Positions 45,807 through 58,536 of a DNA stretch of 64,000 nucleotides are shown in pieces. A program made the translations under genes and the position numbers. The stretch covers positions 3,243,520-3,307,519 of the forward strand of contig NZ_LT965928.1 of assembly GCF_900239935.1 (NCBI RefSeq), in the 5' to 3' direction. Origin of the DNA: Pseudoalteromonas carrageenovora IAM 12662. Lineage in GTDB: Bacteria > Pseudomonadota > Gammaproteobacteria > Enterobacterales > Alteromonadaceae. How positions within the stretch are numbered: the first letter of the stretch is position 1; every line of letters starts with the position of its first letter. Under the pieces are notes generated by a model. It had not been told where the DNA came from. It saw only the letters and a list, made by a program, of their open reading frames with translations, and searched no databases.

Positions 45807-46070
45807 TTAAAAGTTTCCAGCTTCTGGTTCTTCAGTGCTCTCATCCCCTTGAACACCTTGGAAGTTGACTGCGCGAGCAGGTACAACTGTTGAAATTGCA
45901 TGCTTATACACCATTTGGTTTACGGTGTTTTCAAGTAAAATAACAAATTGGTCAAATGACTGAATTTTACCTTGTAATTTTATGCCATTTACCAAAAAGA
46001 TTGATACTGGAATGCGCTCACGACGTAGTGCATTCAAAAATGGGTCTTGTAACGATTGGCCTTTTGCCAT
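45807..46070 (-). CDS. hfq: RNA chaperone Hfq
   Basis: Hexameric Sm-like protein that pairs small RNAs with mRNAs. 87 residues with the Sm1 block [20 protein letters not shown] and the Sm2 block [11 protein letters not shown]. The proximal-face residues (Q8, Q41-F42, K56-H57) appear conserved. The C-terminal tail is shorter (about 20 residues) than in E. coli. An 81-bp gap to miaA could hold an extra promoter. Confidence 0.99.
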   Translation of the reverse strand: MAKGQSLQDPFLNALRRERIPVSIFLVNGIKLQGKIQSFDQFVILLENTVNQMVYKHAISTVVPARAVNFQGVQGDESTEEPEAGNF

Positions 46071-46151
46071 GTTATTGTTCCTTCGTTCTAGGTGTTATTA
46101 TAATTAAGTGGCTGAACTTATTTGATTAAACTAAATAATCTTCAACTACTA

Positions 46152-47078
46152 CTAGCTTAGCGAACTTACTACACGATGCAAGTTTTCTTCATCACCTGTT
46201 GTTAACCAAGTAACATCAGGCCAACTGCGTAGCCACGTTAACTGACGCTTTGCCAATTGACGCGTTGCTGCGATGCCGCGAAAAACCATTTCATCATGGT
46301 TTGTTTCACCCGCAAGGTAATCCCACATTTGTCTATAACCTACACAACGAATAGAAGGCATATTGGGGTGTAAATCCTTACGTAGATATAGGGTCGAAAC
46401 TTCATTTTCAAACCCCTGATCAATCATTATTTTAAACCTTTCTTCAATTCTGCTATGTAATTCGCAGCGCTGCTGTGGCGCAATAGCAAATTGATGAAAA
46501 GTATAAGGTAAAGCTGGCTGCTTTTGCTTTTGCAACTCAGTCATTGTTTTACCTGTTATACGGTAAACCTCTAGAGCCCGATTAATTCTTTGTGAATCAT
46601 TCTCACTTATTTTTTCGGCTGCTTGCGGGTCAACTTTAACTAATTCTTTATATAAATGAGGCCAGCCATGTTCATTAGCTTGCGCTTCAAGTTCTGCTCG
46701 AATAGTTGCATCAGCTTCTGGTAATGGCGATAAACCATCAATTAGCGCCTTAAAGTACATCATTGTACCGCCTACAAGTACAGGTACTTTACCTTGTTGA
46801 TGAAATTCATCAATTTTTTGTACTGCATCTCGTCTAAAATCAGCCACCGAGTAGGTTTCGCTCGGATCAAGCAAATCAATTAAATGATGCGGAGCACGAG
46901 CGAGTTCTTCAGCGTCCGGTTTTGCGGTGCCAATATCCATACCTTTATACACTAACGCTGAATCGACGCTGATAATTTCAGTATTTAAATGCTCACACAA
47001 CGAAATTGCCAATGCTGTTTTTCCAGCAGCGGTTGGGCCCATTAAAAATATGACCGGTAAATTACTCAACACGAACAC
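46152..47078 (-). CDS. miaA: tRNA dimethylallyltransferase
   Basis: Adds dimethylallyl to A37 of tRNAs reading UNN codons. 308 residues, P-loop [30 protein letters not shown] substrate motif, [10 protein letters not shown], and [15 protein letters not shown] in the insertion region. The start is a GTG, either 47078 (one base after the mutL stop) or 47072, which has the better AAGGTG spacing. Both leave the P-loop intact. Confidence 0.97.
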   Translation of the reverse strand: MFVLSNLPVIFLMGPTAAGKTALAISLCEHLNTEIISVDSALVYKGMDIGTAKPDAEELARAPHHLIDLLDPSETYSVADFRRDAVQKIDEFHQQGKVPVLVGGTMMYFKALIDGLSPLPEADATIRAELEAQANEHGWPHLYKELVKVDPQAAEKISENDSQRINRALEVYRITGKTMTELQKQKQPALPYTFHQFAIAPQQRCELHSRIEERFKIMIDQGFENEVSTLYLRKDLHPNMPSIRCVGYRQMWDYLAGETNHDEMVFRGIAATRQLAKRQLTWLRSWPDVTWLTTGDEENLHRVVSSLS

Positions 47079-47079
47079 C

Positions 47080-48924
47080 TTAGTCTAATTGCGTTAAATA
47101 GCTATTTAGCTCTATTTTAACTGCTTTTTCTTGTAAACGTTCAATTGTTTGCGGATTATTTTGTAAGCGAATTTGTTGTTCTAAAAATACATTGCTTGAA
47201 TAAAAGCGAGCAGGTACGCTCTTTAATTGCCATGCAAGCCAGCTTTCAATATTTTCAAACTGTGACTTACATGCACTCAGTAAGTGCTCAATTGCATTTG
47301 ATACATCAAGCAAATACAAACAAGCAGGCAATTTTTTTACCATAACAAATTGTTTTTCTATAACAAGTTCAAAGCCAAGTAAGGTAAACCACGATTGTTG
47401 CGCTGCTATTATCACACAATCTTCTTTTGATAAATTAACCCTTACAGGTAATAAAAGAGCTTTACCTTCAAGGCTACCAAGCTCTCTTATTTGATTATGC
47501 CAATCATCAGGTAGTGCATATTTAAAATGCGAGCAATAAAGTTGCTGCTGTAAACTAAACACGCATACACCTTCGGTTACACTTATTATTGCAACTTCGT
47601 TTAGCTTTGCCGCTTGTTCACTATTTAAAGCATGGCTTGAGGAACTTGTCACATTATCAAAATGTGCAGCATGTTGCTCACTTACACCTTGGTAAAACGC
47701 ATTTACGTCGTGATGATTAGCAGTCTCATTGCTACGATAAGCATTACCACTCCCACCGCTTGAAGAACGTGAAGCAGAAACGCCACCAAAGCCGGAGTTA
47801 GATGGCTGTAATTGCGATTTTGGGTAATCAAAAGCACCTGTAAATTGCGCTGCTTCATTACCCTTATACAAAGGCTCAGCACCAGCTGTCATAGCTTGCT
47901 GCGAATTGTCTATTGCTTCACTAACAAACTCACCTTGTAGAGGCACTACAACTTGTTTAATTGCTTGTAAAATAAAGTCGTGTACTAAGCACCCCTGATG
48001 AAAACGCACTTCGTGCTTTGCAGGATGTACATTTACATCGACTTGCCTAGGGTCTATATCAATATAAATAACAAAACCAGGTAGCTCTTGTGCACCGCTC
48101 ACTTCTTCAAATGCTTGGCGTATAGCATGCAATATAAGCTTATCGCGCATCATTCGATTATTTACATATGTGTACTGCGTTGTATTAGCTGACCCGACAG
48201 GTAATACCCAGCCATGCAATTGCAAGCCGCCCTCACCCGATTGAATATGCAAACCATGCTCTGCAAATGCTTTGCCAGCTACTTGCGCAACACGAGTAAT
48301 AGCCTGAGCTGGGTCTGTTTTAGCACGATATTGCCTCACTACTTTTTGATTATGAGTTAGCGTTATAGATACATCAAAGCGACTCAGCGCAATACGTTTT
48401 ATAAGCTCATCAATGTGGCTAAATTCGGTTTTTTCAGTGCGCAAAAATTTACGACGAGCAGGAGTATTAAAAAATAAATCTTTAACCTCAATTGTTGTTC
48501 CATCGGGGTGGGCAACAGGCTTAACTTGCACCGCCATATCGCGGCCTTCTGCAAACGCTTGCCACGCTGCTTCTTGCTCTTTAGGTTTGGAGCTAAGAGT
48601 TAATCGCGATACAGAGCTAATTGATGCAAGCGCTTCGCCTCTAAATCCCAATGAGCATATGTTTTCTAAATCATCGAGTGACTTTAATTTACTGGTTGCG
48701 TGGCGAGAAAGCGCAAGTGTTAATTCATCTTTACCTATACCCGAGCCGTTATCACGAATACGAATAAGCTTGTGGCCGCCGCGATCAATATCTATTTGAA
48801 TACGCGTTGCACCAGCATCTAAGCTGTTTTCTACTAATTCTTTTACTACCGACGCAGGGCGCTCTACCACTTCGCCAGCGGCAATCTGGTTCGCTAAACG
48901 CGCGGGTAATATTTCAATACTCAT
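47080..48924 (-). CDS. mutL: DNA mismatch repair protein MutL
   Basis: Mismatch repair coordinator of 614 residues. The GHKL ATPase N-terminal domain (about 1-330) shows [38 protein letters not shown] and [14 protein letters not shown] Ser/Asn/Gly-rich linker (about 365-430) leads to the C-terminal dimerisation domain. The C-terminal DQHAxxER endonuclease motif is absent, as expected for the MutH-dependent gammaproteobacterial type. Confidence 0.98.
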   Translation of the reverse strand: MSIEILPARLANQIAAGEVVERPASVVKELVENSLDAGATRIQIDIDRGGHKLIRIRDNGSGIGKDELTLALSRHATSKLKSLDDLENICSLGFRGEALASISSVSRLTLSSKPKEQEAAWQAFAEGRDMAVQVKPVAHPDGTTIEVKDLFFNTPARRKFLRTEKTEFSHIDELIKRIALSRFDVSITLTHNQKVVRQYRAKTDPAQAITRVAQVAGKAFAEHGLHIQSGEGGLQLHGWVLPVGSANTTQYTYVNNRMMRDKLILHAIRQAFEEVSGAQELPGFVIYIDIDPRQVDVNVHPAKHEVRFHQGCLVHDFILQAIKQVVVPLQGEFVSEAIDNSQQAMTAGAEPLYKGNEAAQFTGAFDYPKSQLQPSNSGFGGVSASRSSSGGSGNAYRSNETANHHDVNAFYQGVSEQHAAHFDNVTSSSSHALNSEQAAKLNEVAIISVTEGVCVFSLQQQLYCSHFKYALPDDWHNQIRELGSLEGKALLLPVRVNLSKEDCVIIAAQQSWFTLLGFELVIEKQFVMVKKLPACLYLLDVSNAIEHLLSACKSQFENIESWLAWQLKSVPARFYSSNVFLEQQIRLQNNPQTIERLQEKAVKIELNSYLTQLD

Positions 48925-48953
48925 GAACGTCCTAACAAAATTTTTCTAAAGGT

Positions 48954-50297
48954 TTAACTTTGAGGTATATCAAGCTCTTGACCAATAAACAGCGTATTTG
49001 AGCTAAGTTTATTAGCTTGCTTTAATTTACTTACAGTTACGCCATACCGACTTGCAAGCACACTTAAAGATTCACCTGGGCGTACTTTGTGCTTAGTAGG
49101 GTATTGCGATTTAAGCTTTGCAAATAACGAATCATCAGGCGGGTTTTTTAAATAATAATTTTTAATAGACGTAAATATCGCCTTTGCTAAACGCTCTTGA
49201 TGATTAGCGCTTTTAAGCATACGTTCTTCTCTTGGATTAGATATAAACCCGGTCTCAACTAAAATAGAAGGAATGTCAGGCGACTTTAAAACAGCGAGAC
49301 TGGCATGTTGAGGGTCTTTTTTATGTAGTTTAGCTACCTTTTTAAGCTCTTTAACTACTTCATCGGCAACGCTTAAACCGGTCTTCATTGAGTGATCCAT
49401 CGACATATCAAGCAATGCTTGCGCTAAGTACTTTTCGTTGGCAGCATCTTTAATTACATCTGCAGCCCCCCCTAAAAGTTCAGAGTGCTTTTCTTTATCT
49501 TCTATCCATTTACCTATTTCAGAATTAGCTCTACGTAACGATAAAACCCATACAGAAGCGCCATTAGGCCCGGGGCTGGTAAATGCATCAGCATGAATAG
49601 AAACAAAAAAGTCAGCCTTTTTTTCGCGCGCACGATTAGTACGTGTATTTAGTTTTACAAAGTAGTCACCACTTCGCACCATGCGCGAAATCATTCCCCG
49701 CTCGCCATCTATCATGCGCTCTAAACGCTTGGCAATTTGCAAAGTAACTGTTTTTTCATATGTACCCGAAGGACCAATAGATCCTGGGTCTTCACCGCCA
49801 TGGCCTGCATCAATAGCAATAACGATATCGCGTTCTTGGCTTAGCTGACGATTTTTAGCCGCTGTTTGCGCAGGTGACGCAACGGCTTGCTTTTGAGCCT
49901 TATTATATAAATCTACAACTAACCTATTTTTATAAGGGCCAGCGGGGGCTAGTGCAAAAATAACCGGTTTGACCGCAGAGCTTAGCTCGAACACTAACCG
50001 AACGCTTTTTTTGTTTTTAGGTTTGGAATAGCGCAGCTTACTAACAATTTGATGCTTTGGCGGAACGCCTGGCAGTATTTTTAGCTCTTTTGTATTTTCT
50101 AAGTCAACGACTAAACGGCTCGGATTTTTAAGCATAAAGTAGCTAAAATCTGGCTTTTCATCTAGATCAAATACAACGCGAGTGCTATCTGGTGATGGCC
50201 ACACTCGCGCACTATTAATAGTATTTTGCGCCCACAGCGGCAAACTCACAACTAATACCATGAGAGTAAGAAATAATTTAGTTATACCTCGAGTCAT
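48954..50297 (-). CDS. amiB: N-acetylmuramoyl-L-alanine amidase with AMIN and LysM domains
   Basis: Periplasmic zinc amidase that separates daughter cells by cutting the peptide from the glycan. Signal peptide about 1-24 (LFLTLMVLVVSLPLWAQ), AMIN domain (about 28-130), Amidase_3 (about 165-385) with zinc ligands in IDAGHGGEDPG (His), TYEKTV (Glu), SIHADAF (His) and catalytic ILVETGFISN, and one C-terminal LysM (about 400-447, HKVRPGESLSVLASRYG). ATG 50297 is preferred to GTG 50309. Gene order tsaE-amiB-mutL identifies it as the AmiB orthologue. Confidence 0.95.
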   Translation of the reverse strand: MTRGITKLFLTLMVLVVSLPLWAQNTINSARVWPSPDSTRVVFDLDEKPDFSYFMLKNPSRLVVDLENTKELKILPGVPPKHQIVSKLRYSKPKNKKSVRLVFELSSAVKPVIFALAPAGPYKNRLVVDLYNKAQKQAVASPAQTAAKNRQLSQERDIVIAIDAGHGGEDPGSIGPSGTYEKTVTLQIAKRLERMIDGERGMISRMVRSGDYFVKLNTRTNRAREKKADFFVSIHADAFTSPGPNGASVWVLSLRRANSEIGKWIEDKEKHSELLGGAADVIKDAANEKYLAQALLDMSMDHSMKTGLSVADEVVKELKKVAKLHKKDPQHASLAVLKSPDIPSILVETGFISNPREERMLKSANHQERLAKAIFTSIKNYYLKNPPDDSLFAKLKSQYPTKHKVRPGESLSVLASRYGVTVSKLKQANKLSSNTLFIGQELDIPQS

Positions 50298-50349
50298 TTT
50301 AATAACCACTGCCTTAACTATTTTTATTATAAGAGCTAGCTTTTGTATG

Positions 50350-50814
50350 TTAGCTATTTAGTTTTTCGACAATTGCTACACCGCGCTCACTTGCACTATT
50401 AATAACAATTTTTCGCTCATCGCCTACATAGCTTAGAGTAATATCTAAATCAGGCACAGGAATAAATTCTCCACCTTTTTCAGGCCATTCAACTACACAT
50501 ATTGCATCAGCTGAAAAGTAATCTCGTATTCCCATATATTCAAGTTCTTCAGGGTCACCTAAACGATATAAATCAAAGTGATAAACATTGGCTCGCTCAA
50601 GCTCGTATGGTTCTACTAGTGTATATGTTGGGCTTTTAACCTTACCTGTATGGCCAAAACCTTGTACCACACCTCGCGTAAATGTTGTTTTACCAGCACC
50701 TAAATCACCATGTAAATATATAACCGCACCTTGCTCTATAATAGCAGCAAGCTGATTACCCATTGCTACTGTGGCTATTTCATCATTTAAGTGAGATTGG
50801 AAACTACGCGTCAT
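50350..50814 (-). CDS. tsaE: tRNA threonylcarbamoyladenosine biosynthesis ATPase TsaE
   Basis: P-loop ATPase working with TsaB and TsaD to make t6A37 in tRNA. 154 residues with Walker A HGDLGAGKTTFTRG, SPTYTLVEPY and YHFDLYRLGDPEELEYMG, and VVEWPEKG. In E. coli nnr sits directly upstream; here the upstream neighbour is accC across a terminator and nnr lies 9 kb away. Confidence 0.97.
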   Translation of the reverse strand: MTRSFQSHLNDEIATVAMGNQLAAIIEQGAVIYLHGDLGAGKTTFTRGVVQGFGHTGKVKSPTYTLVEPYELERANVYHFDLYRLGDPEELEYMGIRDYFSADAICVVEWPEKGGEFIPVPDLDITLSYVGDERKIVINSASERGVAIVEKLNS

Positions 50815-50901
50815 TACTACCTCAAAAATTTACTTAAAAGCGCATGTTTGCTAATCATACCAGAATATTTATTTAAGGCGATAAATTGCAGTTTTAGACA
50901 T

Positions 50902-50930
50902 AAAAAAACCGGCCTAAGCCGGTTTTTTAA
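50902..50930. terminator. Terminator of accC
   Basis: Perfect stem AAAAACCGGC / GCCGGTTTTT with a CTAA loop (50904-50927), 15 bp past the accC stop. Symmetric, so it may also block plus-strand read-through. Confidence 0.92.
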
Positions 50931-50941
50931 AAACAGAGGAA

Positions 50942-52282
50942 TTATAATCCTAATTTCTTCTCAAGGTAGTGGATATTAGTTCCACCATTTTGGAAGTTCT
51001 CATCTGCAAGAATGCGTTTATGCAAAGGAGTATTAGTTTTAATTCCGTCAATCACTAGCTCGTTAAGTGCATTACGTGCACGTGCTATAGCAACATCACG
51101 GTTTTCGCCGTAAGTGATTAACTTACCAACCATTGAATCGTAATGTGGTGGTACTGTGTAGTCAGCGTAAATATGGCTGTCCCAACGAATACCTAAACCA
51201 CCCGCCGGGTGAAAACGTGTAATTTTACCCGGTGAAGGAATAAACGTTTCAGGATCCTCAGCATTAATACGACACTCAACAGCATGTCCGCGAATAACCA
51301 CGTCATCTTGAGTGAAAGATAATGGCTGACCCGCAGCAATTTTTAACTGCTCTTTAACCAAGTCGATACCAGTAACCATCTCAGTTACAGGGTGCTCTAC
51401 TTGAATACGAGTATTCATTTCGATGAAGTAAAACTCGCCGTTTTCGTATAAAAACTCAAACGTACCTGCACCACGGTATCCAATTTCGATACATGCTCGA
51501 GTACAGCGTTCACCAATAAATTTACGCGTTTCAGCAGTAATGCCTGGCGCAGGAGCTTCTTCAACTACTTTTTGGTGACGACGTTGCATAGAGCAATCGC
51601 GCTCACCCAAATGCACGGCATTACCTTGACCATCTGCAAGTACTTGAACTTCGATATGACGTGGATTTTCAAGGAATTTTTCCATGTAAACCATACCATT
51701 ACCAAAGAACTGCTTAGCTTCTTGTTGAGTCAATGAAATTGAATCAATTAGTTCAGCTTCGCTGCGTACTACACGCATACCACGGCCACCACCGCCACCA
51801 GCGGCTTTAATAATTACCGGGTAACCGATACGCTTAGCAATTTGCATGTTGCGTTCTTTATCATCCGATACAGGGCCATCAGAGCCTGGTACACACGGAA
51901 CACCCGCTTTTCGCATTGCAGCAATAGCAGAAACTTTATCGCCCATTAAGCGAATCGTATCGCCTTTAGGACCAATAAATACAAAGCCACTTTGCTCAAC
52001 TTGGTCGGCAAAATCAGCATTTTCAGCAAGGAAACCATAACCTGGGTGAATCGCTACTGCGTCTGTTATTTCTGCCGCAGCAATAATGCGCGGAATATCT
52101 AAATAACTTTCAGTTGCTGATGGTTTACCAATACAGATGGTTTCATCTGCAAGCAATACATGCTTAAGATCGCGATCTGCCGTTGAATGCACAGCAACCG
52201 TTTTGATCCCAAGCTCTTTGCAGGCGCGCAATATACGAAGTGCAATTTCACCTCGGTTTGCTATGACTACTTTATCTAACAT
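50942..52282 (-). CDS. accC: Acetyl-CoA carboxylase, biotin carboxylase subunit
   Basis: Carboxylates the biotin on AccB at the cost of ATP, the first step of fatty-acid synthesis. 446 residues of ATP-grasp fold: [29 protein letters not shown], the glycine-rich [14 protein letters not shown] lid loop, [16 protein letters not shown], and [16 protein letters not shown] in the active site. Lies 26 bp after accB. Confidence 0.99.
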   Translation of the reverse strand: MLDKVVIANRGEIALRILRACKELGIKTVAVHSTADRDLKHVLLADETICIGKPSATESYLDIPRIIAAAEITDAVAIHPGYGFLAENADFADQVEQSGFVFIGPKGDTIRLMGDKVSAIAAMRKAGVPCVPGSDGPVSDDKERNMQIAKRIGYPVIIKAAGGGGGRGMRVVRSEAELIDSISLTQQEAKQFFGNGMVYMEKFLENPRHIEVQVLADGQGNAVHLGERDCSMQRRHQKVVEEAPAPGITAETRKFIGERCTRACIEIGYRGAGTFEFLYENGEFYFIEMNTRIQVEHPVTEMVTGIDLVKEQLKIAAGQPLSFTQDDVVIRGHAVECRINAEDPETFIPSPGKITRFHPAGGLGIRWDSHIYADYTVPPHYDSMVGKLITYGENRDVAIARARNALNELVIDGIKTNTPLHKRILADENFQNGGTNIHYLEKKLGL

Positions 52283-52308
52283 TAGAGTTGGCCTTTTAGG
52301 TTGCGCTA

Positions 52309-52773
52309 TTATTCAATGATGAATAGAGGTTGATCAAATTCTATTGGCTCGCCATTTTCAGCTAGGATAGCTTTAACAGTACCTGCTTTATCTGCTTCAA
52401 TTTGGTTCATCATTTTCATAGCTTCAATAATACAAAGCGTGTCACCCACTTTAACTTGTGAGCCCACTTCTACATATGCTGGCGCTTCTGGAGATGCAGC
52501 AGAGTAAAAAGAACCAACCATAGGTGATTTAACTTGGTGACCCGTAGGGGCTGCTGGAGCTGCATCAGCCTCAACTGCTACAGGAGCCGCTGCGGCAACA
52601 GGTGCTGCTGGCGCTGGTGCATATTGCTGTGGAGCAAATTGTGCGTAACCTGGGCCTGCGCTCATGTTATTGCGATTAATACGTACTGATTCTTCACCTT
52701 CAGTGATTTCTAGCTCAGCAATACCTGATTCTTCTACTAATTCGATAAGTTTTTTTATCTTGCGAATATCCAT
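52309..52773 (-). CDS. accB: Acetyl-CoA carboxylase, biotin carboxyl carrier protein
   Basis: Carrier of the carboxylated biotin. 154 residues: N-terminal helical segment ([17 protein letters not shown]), an Ala/Pro-rich flexible linker (about 48-78) and the biotinyl domain with the modified lysine K120 in IEAMKMM. First gene of the accBC pair, 37 bp after aroQ. Confidence 0.98.
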   Translation of the reverse strand: MDIRKIKKLIELVEESGIAELEITEGEESVRINRNNMSAGPGYAQFAPQQYAPAPAAPVAAAAPVAVEADAAPAAPTGHQVKSPMVGSFYSAASPEAPAYVEVGSQVKVGDTLCIIEAMKMMNQIEADKAGTVKAILAENGEPIEFDQPLFIIE

Positions 52774-52810
52774 TATACGACCCGCCTGTTACTTTGTGTG
52801 TTAATTTAAA

Positions 52811-53263
52811 TTAAATCGAGTTTTGCAACCGGCTCACTGCACAATTTAATGCTGCGTGGTAACCCATTGCGCCTAATCCACATATCACGCCTTGCGCCAC
52901 ATCAGAAAAATAAGAATGATGACGAAATGCTTCACGTGCGTGCACATTACTTAAGTGCACTTCAAAAAACGGAATATCCACACTTAGCAATGCATCACGT
53001 AATGCGACGCTTGTATGCGTAAATGCAGCTGGGTTAATTATTATGTAATCAACCGCTTGCCAAGCACCGTGTATTCGTTCAATGAGCGCTTGCTCACTAT
53101 TACTTTGAATATGCGTTAACTCAACATCTAGACTATCAGCGGCACTTGATAGTTCGCTCATAATTTCACTTAGCGTTTGAAAACCGTATTTATCCGGTTC
53201 ACGTTTGCCCAGCATGTTTAAATTTGGACCATTTATAACCAAAAGGTTAAATTTTGCAGCCAT
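52811..53263 (-). CDS. aroQ: Type II 3-dehydroquinate dehydratase
   Basis: Third step of the shikimate pathway (trans dehydration). 150 residues. N-terminal [18 protein letters not shown] with the catalytic Tyr loop, [17 protein letters not shown], and [16 protein letters not shown] with the catalytic His. Linked to accBC as in other gammaproteobacteria. Confidence 0.98.
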   Translation of the reverse strand: MAAKFNLLVINGPNLNMLGKREPDKYGFQTLSEIMSELSSAADSLDVELTHIQSNSEQALIERIHGAWQAVDYIIINPAAFTHTSVALRDALLSVDIPFFEVHLSNVHAREAFRHHSYFSDVAQGVICGLGAMGYHAALNCAVSRLQNSI

Positions 53264-53454
53264 AATACGCGATATATCCTATAAGTAATGAGTTAAGCGG
53301 TTACTAACGATTTTTCACTATAACATCTGTGTAAAAAACCAAGATAGCAACAATTTCTCACGTTAACCAACTATTATAGTGAGTTCGATGTAAATAGCAG
53401 CAAAATACTGGTCTAATCTCTATGATGGGAACAAACATTCAGAAAGGATATCGT

Positions 53455-53481
53455 AAGCCGCTTAGATTATATAAGCGGCTT
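53455..53481. repeat. Hairpin after dsbD
   Basis: AAGCCGCTTA / TAAGCGGCTT, a perfect 10-bp stem with a 7-nt loop, 10 bp past the dsbD stop. No uridine run follows on the minus strand, so intrinsic termination is uncertain; the spacer 53264-53454 shows nothing else. Confidence 0.6.
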
Positions 53482-53491
53482 AATTGCACTA

Positions 53492-55327
53492 TTATTGTGC
53501 GCTGGCGCGCACTGCAGCTAAGTGAGTGGCAAAAACATCAGCATTTAAAAAGCCAGTTACACGTTGTGTACTTAGCTCTTCGCCTTGGGTATTAAAAAAC
53601 AAAATACTGGGTAAACCAAACACAGTGTACTCTTCCATCAACTCAATTGTGCTGTTATCGCTGCTTGTTAGATCAACCTGAATGAGCTGAAAGTGATTAA
53701 ACTCACTTTGTACTTTTGCGTCGGGAAAAGTGTAATGCTCAAACTCTTTACATGCCACGCACCAGTCTGCATATAAGTCGACCATAACCATTCGGCCTTC
53801 ATCACTAGCTTGCGCTACAGCTTCTTTTAGCTCAGCTAAATCAGCTACCTTTTTAAACTCATTAGTTTGAGTGTTGAAATGAGTAGTTTGATTTTGCTGC
53901 GGCCAGATATAGTTTTTAGTAAGTGTAAACCCGGTTAAAGCAAGCAAAATGGCACTAAACCATAATACTGTTTTTAACTTACTTTGTGCCTGAGCGCTTT
54001 GCCAATAATGTAAATACAACGCAGTTGCTAAAGCAAGTAGCCCTGCCATGAGTAAAATAATATCAGCATCTACTATGCGCTCTAATAAAATAAGTGGCAC
54101 TACAAGCATTATAAAACCAAACAAAGTTTTAACTTGCTCCATCCAACCGCCGGCTTTTGGAAGTAACTTGCCACCAGATGTACCTAATAATAATAACGGT
54201 AAACCCATTCCAAGGCTTAATACATAAAGCGTTAAACCACCAACTAGGTAATCACCGCTTTGCGCTACAAATAATAGAGCTGCCGACAATGGTGCTGTAG
54301 TACATGGAGATGCTATTAATCCCGACAAAACCCCCATTAAAAATACGCCAACGTAATTGCCGCCTTTTTGGTTGTTACTTACTTGGGTTAACTTGCTCAT
54401 CATGCTGCTTGGTAGTTTTATTTCGTACCAGCCAAACATCGACATCGCTAATAATACAAACAATAAACTAAAGCTAATAAGTACAAACGGATGTTGTAAG
54501 TAACCTTGAACTTGCCCACCTAAAGCCGCAACAACAAGCCCAAGCGCCGCATAAGTTACTGCCATACCTTGTATATACACAAACGATAAAGCAAACGCTT
54601 TTTTAGTGGAAAGATTTTGTTGCCCTGCAATTAAACTCGACAAAATAGGAAACATAGGGAAAACGCACGGTGTAAATGCTAGCCCCACACCCACTACAAA
54701 AAATATCAATAAATTAGTAATTAGGCTCTGACTTGCTAATTGATCAGTAAACGAAAGCTCTTTTTCTGGCTCATTAGAATTTACTTTTACAAGCTCAGTA
54801 GGCTTTTCATTAAGTGCTGCAAATGTACTTTGTGCTGTAGCTACATCATTCGAATTAGTTTGATTAATATTTTTAGGCTCTTCTGTATTAATCACACTAA
54901 GCGGAATACTTATTACTTCTGGCGGGTAACAAAGCCCTGCTTTAGCACAGCCTTGGTAACGTACCTTAACTATAGCCCCTTCAGTAATATCACTCAGTTT
55001 GCTTACAACACTTACAGCATTAAAAAATACTTCAGTTTTACCAAAAAACTCATCTTCAATAATTTCGCCACTGCCAGAGTCGCCTACTTGAATGTTGGCT
55101 CCCTTGGCGATAATTTCTATTTTCTTTTTATATAGGTAGTAGTCTGGCGCAATATCCCAACCAACAAACAATGTGCTTCCTTGCTGGTCAAAGTCAAATA
55201 CAAATGCTTGTTCTACAGGTAAAAATGTTTGCTGAGGCGGCCCAAGTAAATCACCGAGTAGATTATTATTTTCCGCTTTTACAGGAAGCGTTAATAACGT
55301 TACCAGCAATAAAAAGAAAAAACGCAT
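53492..55327 (-). CDS. dsbD: Thiol:disulfide interchange protein DsbD
   Basis: Carries electrons from cytosolic thioredoxin across the inner membrane to periplasmic DsbC and others. 611 residues: signal peptide about 1-18, N-terminal alpha domain with the Cys pair in GCAKAGLC, eight membrane helices with active cysteines in TPCVFPMFP and SPCTTAPLS, and a C-terminal thioredoxin domain with CVAC (DWCVACKEFE). Its ATG overlaps the cutA stop by one base. Confidence 0.98.
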   Translation of the reverse strand: MRFFFLLLVTLLTLPVKAENNNLLGDLLGPPQQTFLPVEQAFVFDFDQQGSTLFVGWDIAPDYYLYKKKIEIIAKGANIQVGDSGSGEIIEDEFFGKTEVFFNAVSVVSKLSDITEGAIVKVRYQGCAKAGLCYPPEVISIPLSVINTEEPKNINQTNSNDVATAQSTFAALNEKPTELVKVNSNEPEKELSFTDQLASQSLITNLLIFFVVGVGLAFTPCVFPMFPILSSLIAGQQNLSTKKAFALSFVYIQGMAVTYAALGLVVAALGGQVQGYLQHPFVLISFSLLFVLLAMSMFGWYEIKLPSSMMSKLTQVSNNQKGGNYVGVFLMGVLSGLIASPCTTAPLSAALLFVAQSGDYLVGGLTLYVLSLGMGLPLLLLGTSGGKLLPKAGGWMEQVKTLFGFIMLVVPLILLERIVDADIILLMAGLLALATALYLHYWQSAQAQSKLKTVLWFSAILLALTGFTLTKNYIWPQQNQTTHFNTQTNEFKKVADLAELKEAVAQASDEGRMVMVDLYADWCVACKEFEHYTFPDAKVQSEFNHFQLIQVDLTSSDNSTIELMEEYTVFGLPSILFFNTQGEELSTQRVTGFLNADVFATHLAAVRASAQ

Positions 55328-55647
55328 TAATTCAGTACCTCATCCATCCAATTAAAATACGCCAAATTACCTGTTGAGACTTCTACAACCTGAATCTCTG
55401 GCACTTCATAGCTATGAAGTTCTTTTATAGTTAAAAAAACATCGTTCATTTTATCTAACTTGGTTTTGATCAGTAACTTTGTTTCTGTCGCTTCGGCGAT
55501 TTCGCCTTCCCACATGTATATTGAACCTATATTTGGTAAAACATTTACACATGCAGCTAGCTTTTTCTCTACCAACGCTCTTGCCAGTGCGCGAGCTTCT
55601 GGCTCATCTTTGCAGGTTGTAAAAATCAGTTTAAATTGCGTATTCAT
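55327..55647 (-). CDS. cutA: CutA divalent-cation tolerance family protein
   Basis: Small trimeric PII-like protein, 106 residues, ARALVEKKLAACVNVLPN and IYMWEGEIAEATETKLL, then a YEVPEIQVVEV block. Once linked to copper tolerance in E. coli, though that phenotype is now largely attributed to adjacent dsbD. Coupled to dsbD by TAATG. Divergent from fxsA. Confidence 0.96.
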   Translation of the reverse strand: MNTQFKLIFTTCKDEPEARALARALVEKKLAACVNVLPNIGSIYMWEGEIAEATETKLLIKTKLDKMNDVFLTIKELHSYEVPEIQVVEVSTGNLAYFNWMDEVLN

Positions 55648-55825
55648 AATGAACCTTTACTTATTTGACGTTGTTTAGCCTCATAGTATCCGATAGCAAG
55701 TTCAATGTGTAGGCGCTAAAACAACTACAAAGTTACGATACATAACCAATAACCTTGAAAATAGACCTCCTCACCCTCACTTATATTTCATCAACTCTTT
55801 TGAGTGTCATTATTTAGAGAGCCTT

Positions 55826-56302
55826 ATGTTTAGATTTTTATTTGTGTTGTTTATCATCATCCCTATTATTGAAATTGCTTTGCTTATTCAAGTAAGCGAT
55901 GTAATAGGTGGGTTTGCAACCATCGCACTGGTTGTTATAACCGCGATTTTAGGTGCTAAAATGGTGAAACAACAAGGTATGGGCGCACTACAAAATGTGC
56001 AAACACAAATGGCGCAAGGCCAAATGCCAGCCAAAGAATTATTTACAGGAATTTGCGTGGTTATTGCAGGTGTATTGCTATTAACGCCTGGCATTATGAC
56101 AGACGTATTTGGCTTACTATTATTAACCCCTGCGATTCGTAATAAATTAGCTGCAGGCCTTGCTAGCCAAGCAACGGTTAGAATGAGTGCGGGTATGCAG
56201 CAAGGTTCCTCACCATTTGCAGGACAGCAACATACAAAGCAAGAGCAACCTCAAATGGAACAACCAACAACTATTGATGGGGAATATGAAAGAAAAGATT
56301 AA
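55826..56302 (+). CDS. fxsA: FxsA membrane protein
   Basis: Inner-membrane protein of 158 residues; overexpression of E. coli FxsA relieves exclusion of phage T7 by F. Three hydrophobic stretches (about 3-22, 28-45, 73-100, including GICVVIAGVLLLTPGIMTDVFG). The C-terminal 45 residues are a Gln-rich cytosolic tail. Upstream of groESL as in E. coli, but 110 bp away and separated by the heat-shock promoter. Confidence 0.94.
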   Translation: MFRFLFVLFIIIPIIEIALLIQVSDVIGGFATIALVVITAILGAKMVKQQGMGALQNVQTQMAQGQMPAKELFTGICVVIAGVLLLTPGIMTDVFGLLLLTPAIRNKLAAGLASQATVRMSAGMQQGSSPFAGQQHTKQEQPQMEQPTTIDGEYERKD

Positions 56303-56320
56303 AAATTTATCGTTTTTTCT

Positions 56321-56349
56321 CTTGGAATTTTTCACTCCACCCCCATTAT
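56321..56349 (+). promoter_or_regulatory. Sigma-32 heat-shock promoter of groESL
   Basis: CTTGGAA (56321-56327), a 13-bp spacer, then CCCCATTAT (56341-56349), close to the sigma-32 consensus CTTGAA / CCCCATnTA. About 60 nt upstream of the groES ATG. No CIRCE inverted repeat is present. Confidence 0.88.
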
Positions 56350-56411
56350 TGAATGCAAATTAGAAAAGCTTTTTTCTGTACTGTTCAGAAACTGTTAGGA
56401 GAACTAAAAAC

Positions 56412-56699
56412 ATGAACATTCGTCCTTTACAAGATCGCGTAATCGTTAAACGTCTAGAAGAAGAAACAAAATCTGCTGGCGGTATTGTATTAACTGGCTC
56501 TGCAGCTGAAAAATCAACTCGCGGAGAAGTTGTTGCCGTTGGTAATGGTCGCGTTTTAGAAAACGGTGACGTGCGCGCTTTAGAAGTTAAAGCCGGTGAC
56601 ACTGTGTTATTTGGCTCATATGTTGAAAAAGTAGAAAAGATCGAAGGTCAAGAGTACCTGATCATGCGTGAAGATAATATTTTAGGCATTGTAGGCTAA
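56412..56699 (+). CDS. groES: Co-chaperonin GroES
   Basis: Heptameric lid of the GroEL chamber, 95 residues. [18 protein letters not shown] start, the mobile loop [15 protein letters not shown] that docks on GroEL, and [13 protein letters not shown]. Strong TAGGAG ribosome-binding site. 49 bp before groEL. Confidence 0.99.
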   Translation: MNIRPLQDRVIVKRLEEETKSAGGIVLTGSAAEKSTRGEVVAVGNGRVLENGDVRALEVKAGDTVLFGSYVEKVEKIEGQEYLIMREDNILGIVG

Positions 56700-56745
56700 A
56701 CCTACTTTTCGTTTAACAAACATTTAAGAATTTAGAGGAATTTAA

Positions 56746-58398
<1,653 letters not shown>

Positions 58399-58431
58399 AT
58401 AAGCATCACCGTTTAAGCACCTTGCTTATAT

Positions 58432-58458
58432 AAAAAACCAGCTTCGGCTGGTTTTTTG
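58432..58458 (+). terminator. Terminator of groESL
   Basis: Stem ACCAGC / GCTGGT with a UUCG tetraloop, then T6, about 38 bp past the groEL stop. Confidence 0.95.
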
Positions 58459-58536
58459 CTTTTTAGTACACTTGTTATTGATATTGTCTAATTTACAACC
58501 ATGTAGTAATAACGTGTAAGCAAAAAAAACATCACC

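Noticed and set aside
53455..53481. Strong intrinsic terminator for dsbD
   Set aside because: The stem is perfect but no uridine tract follows, so it is listed only as a hairpin.
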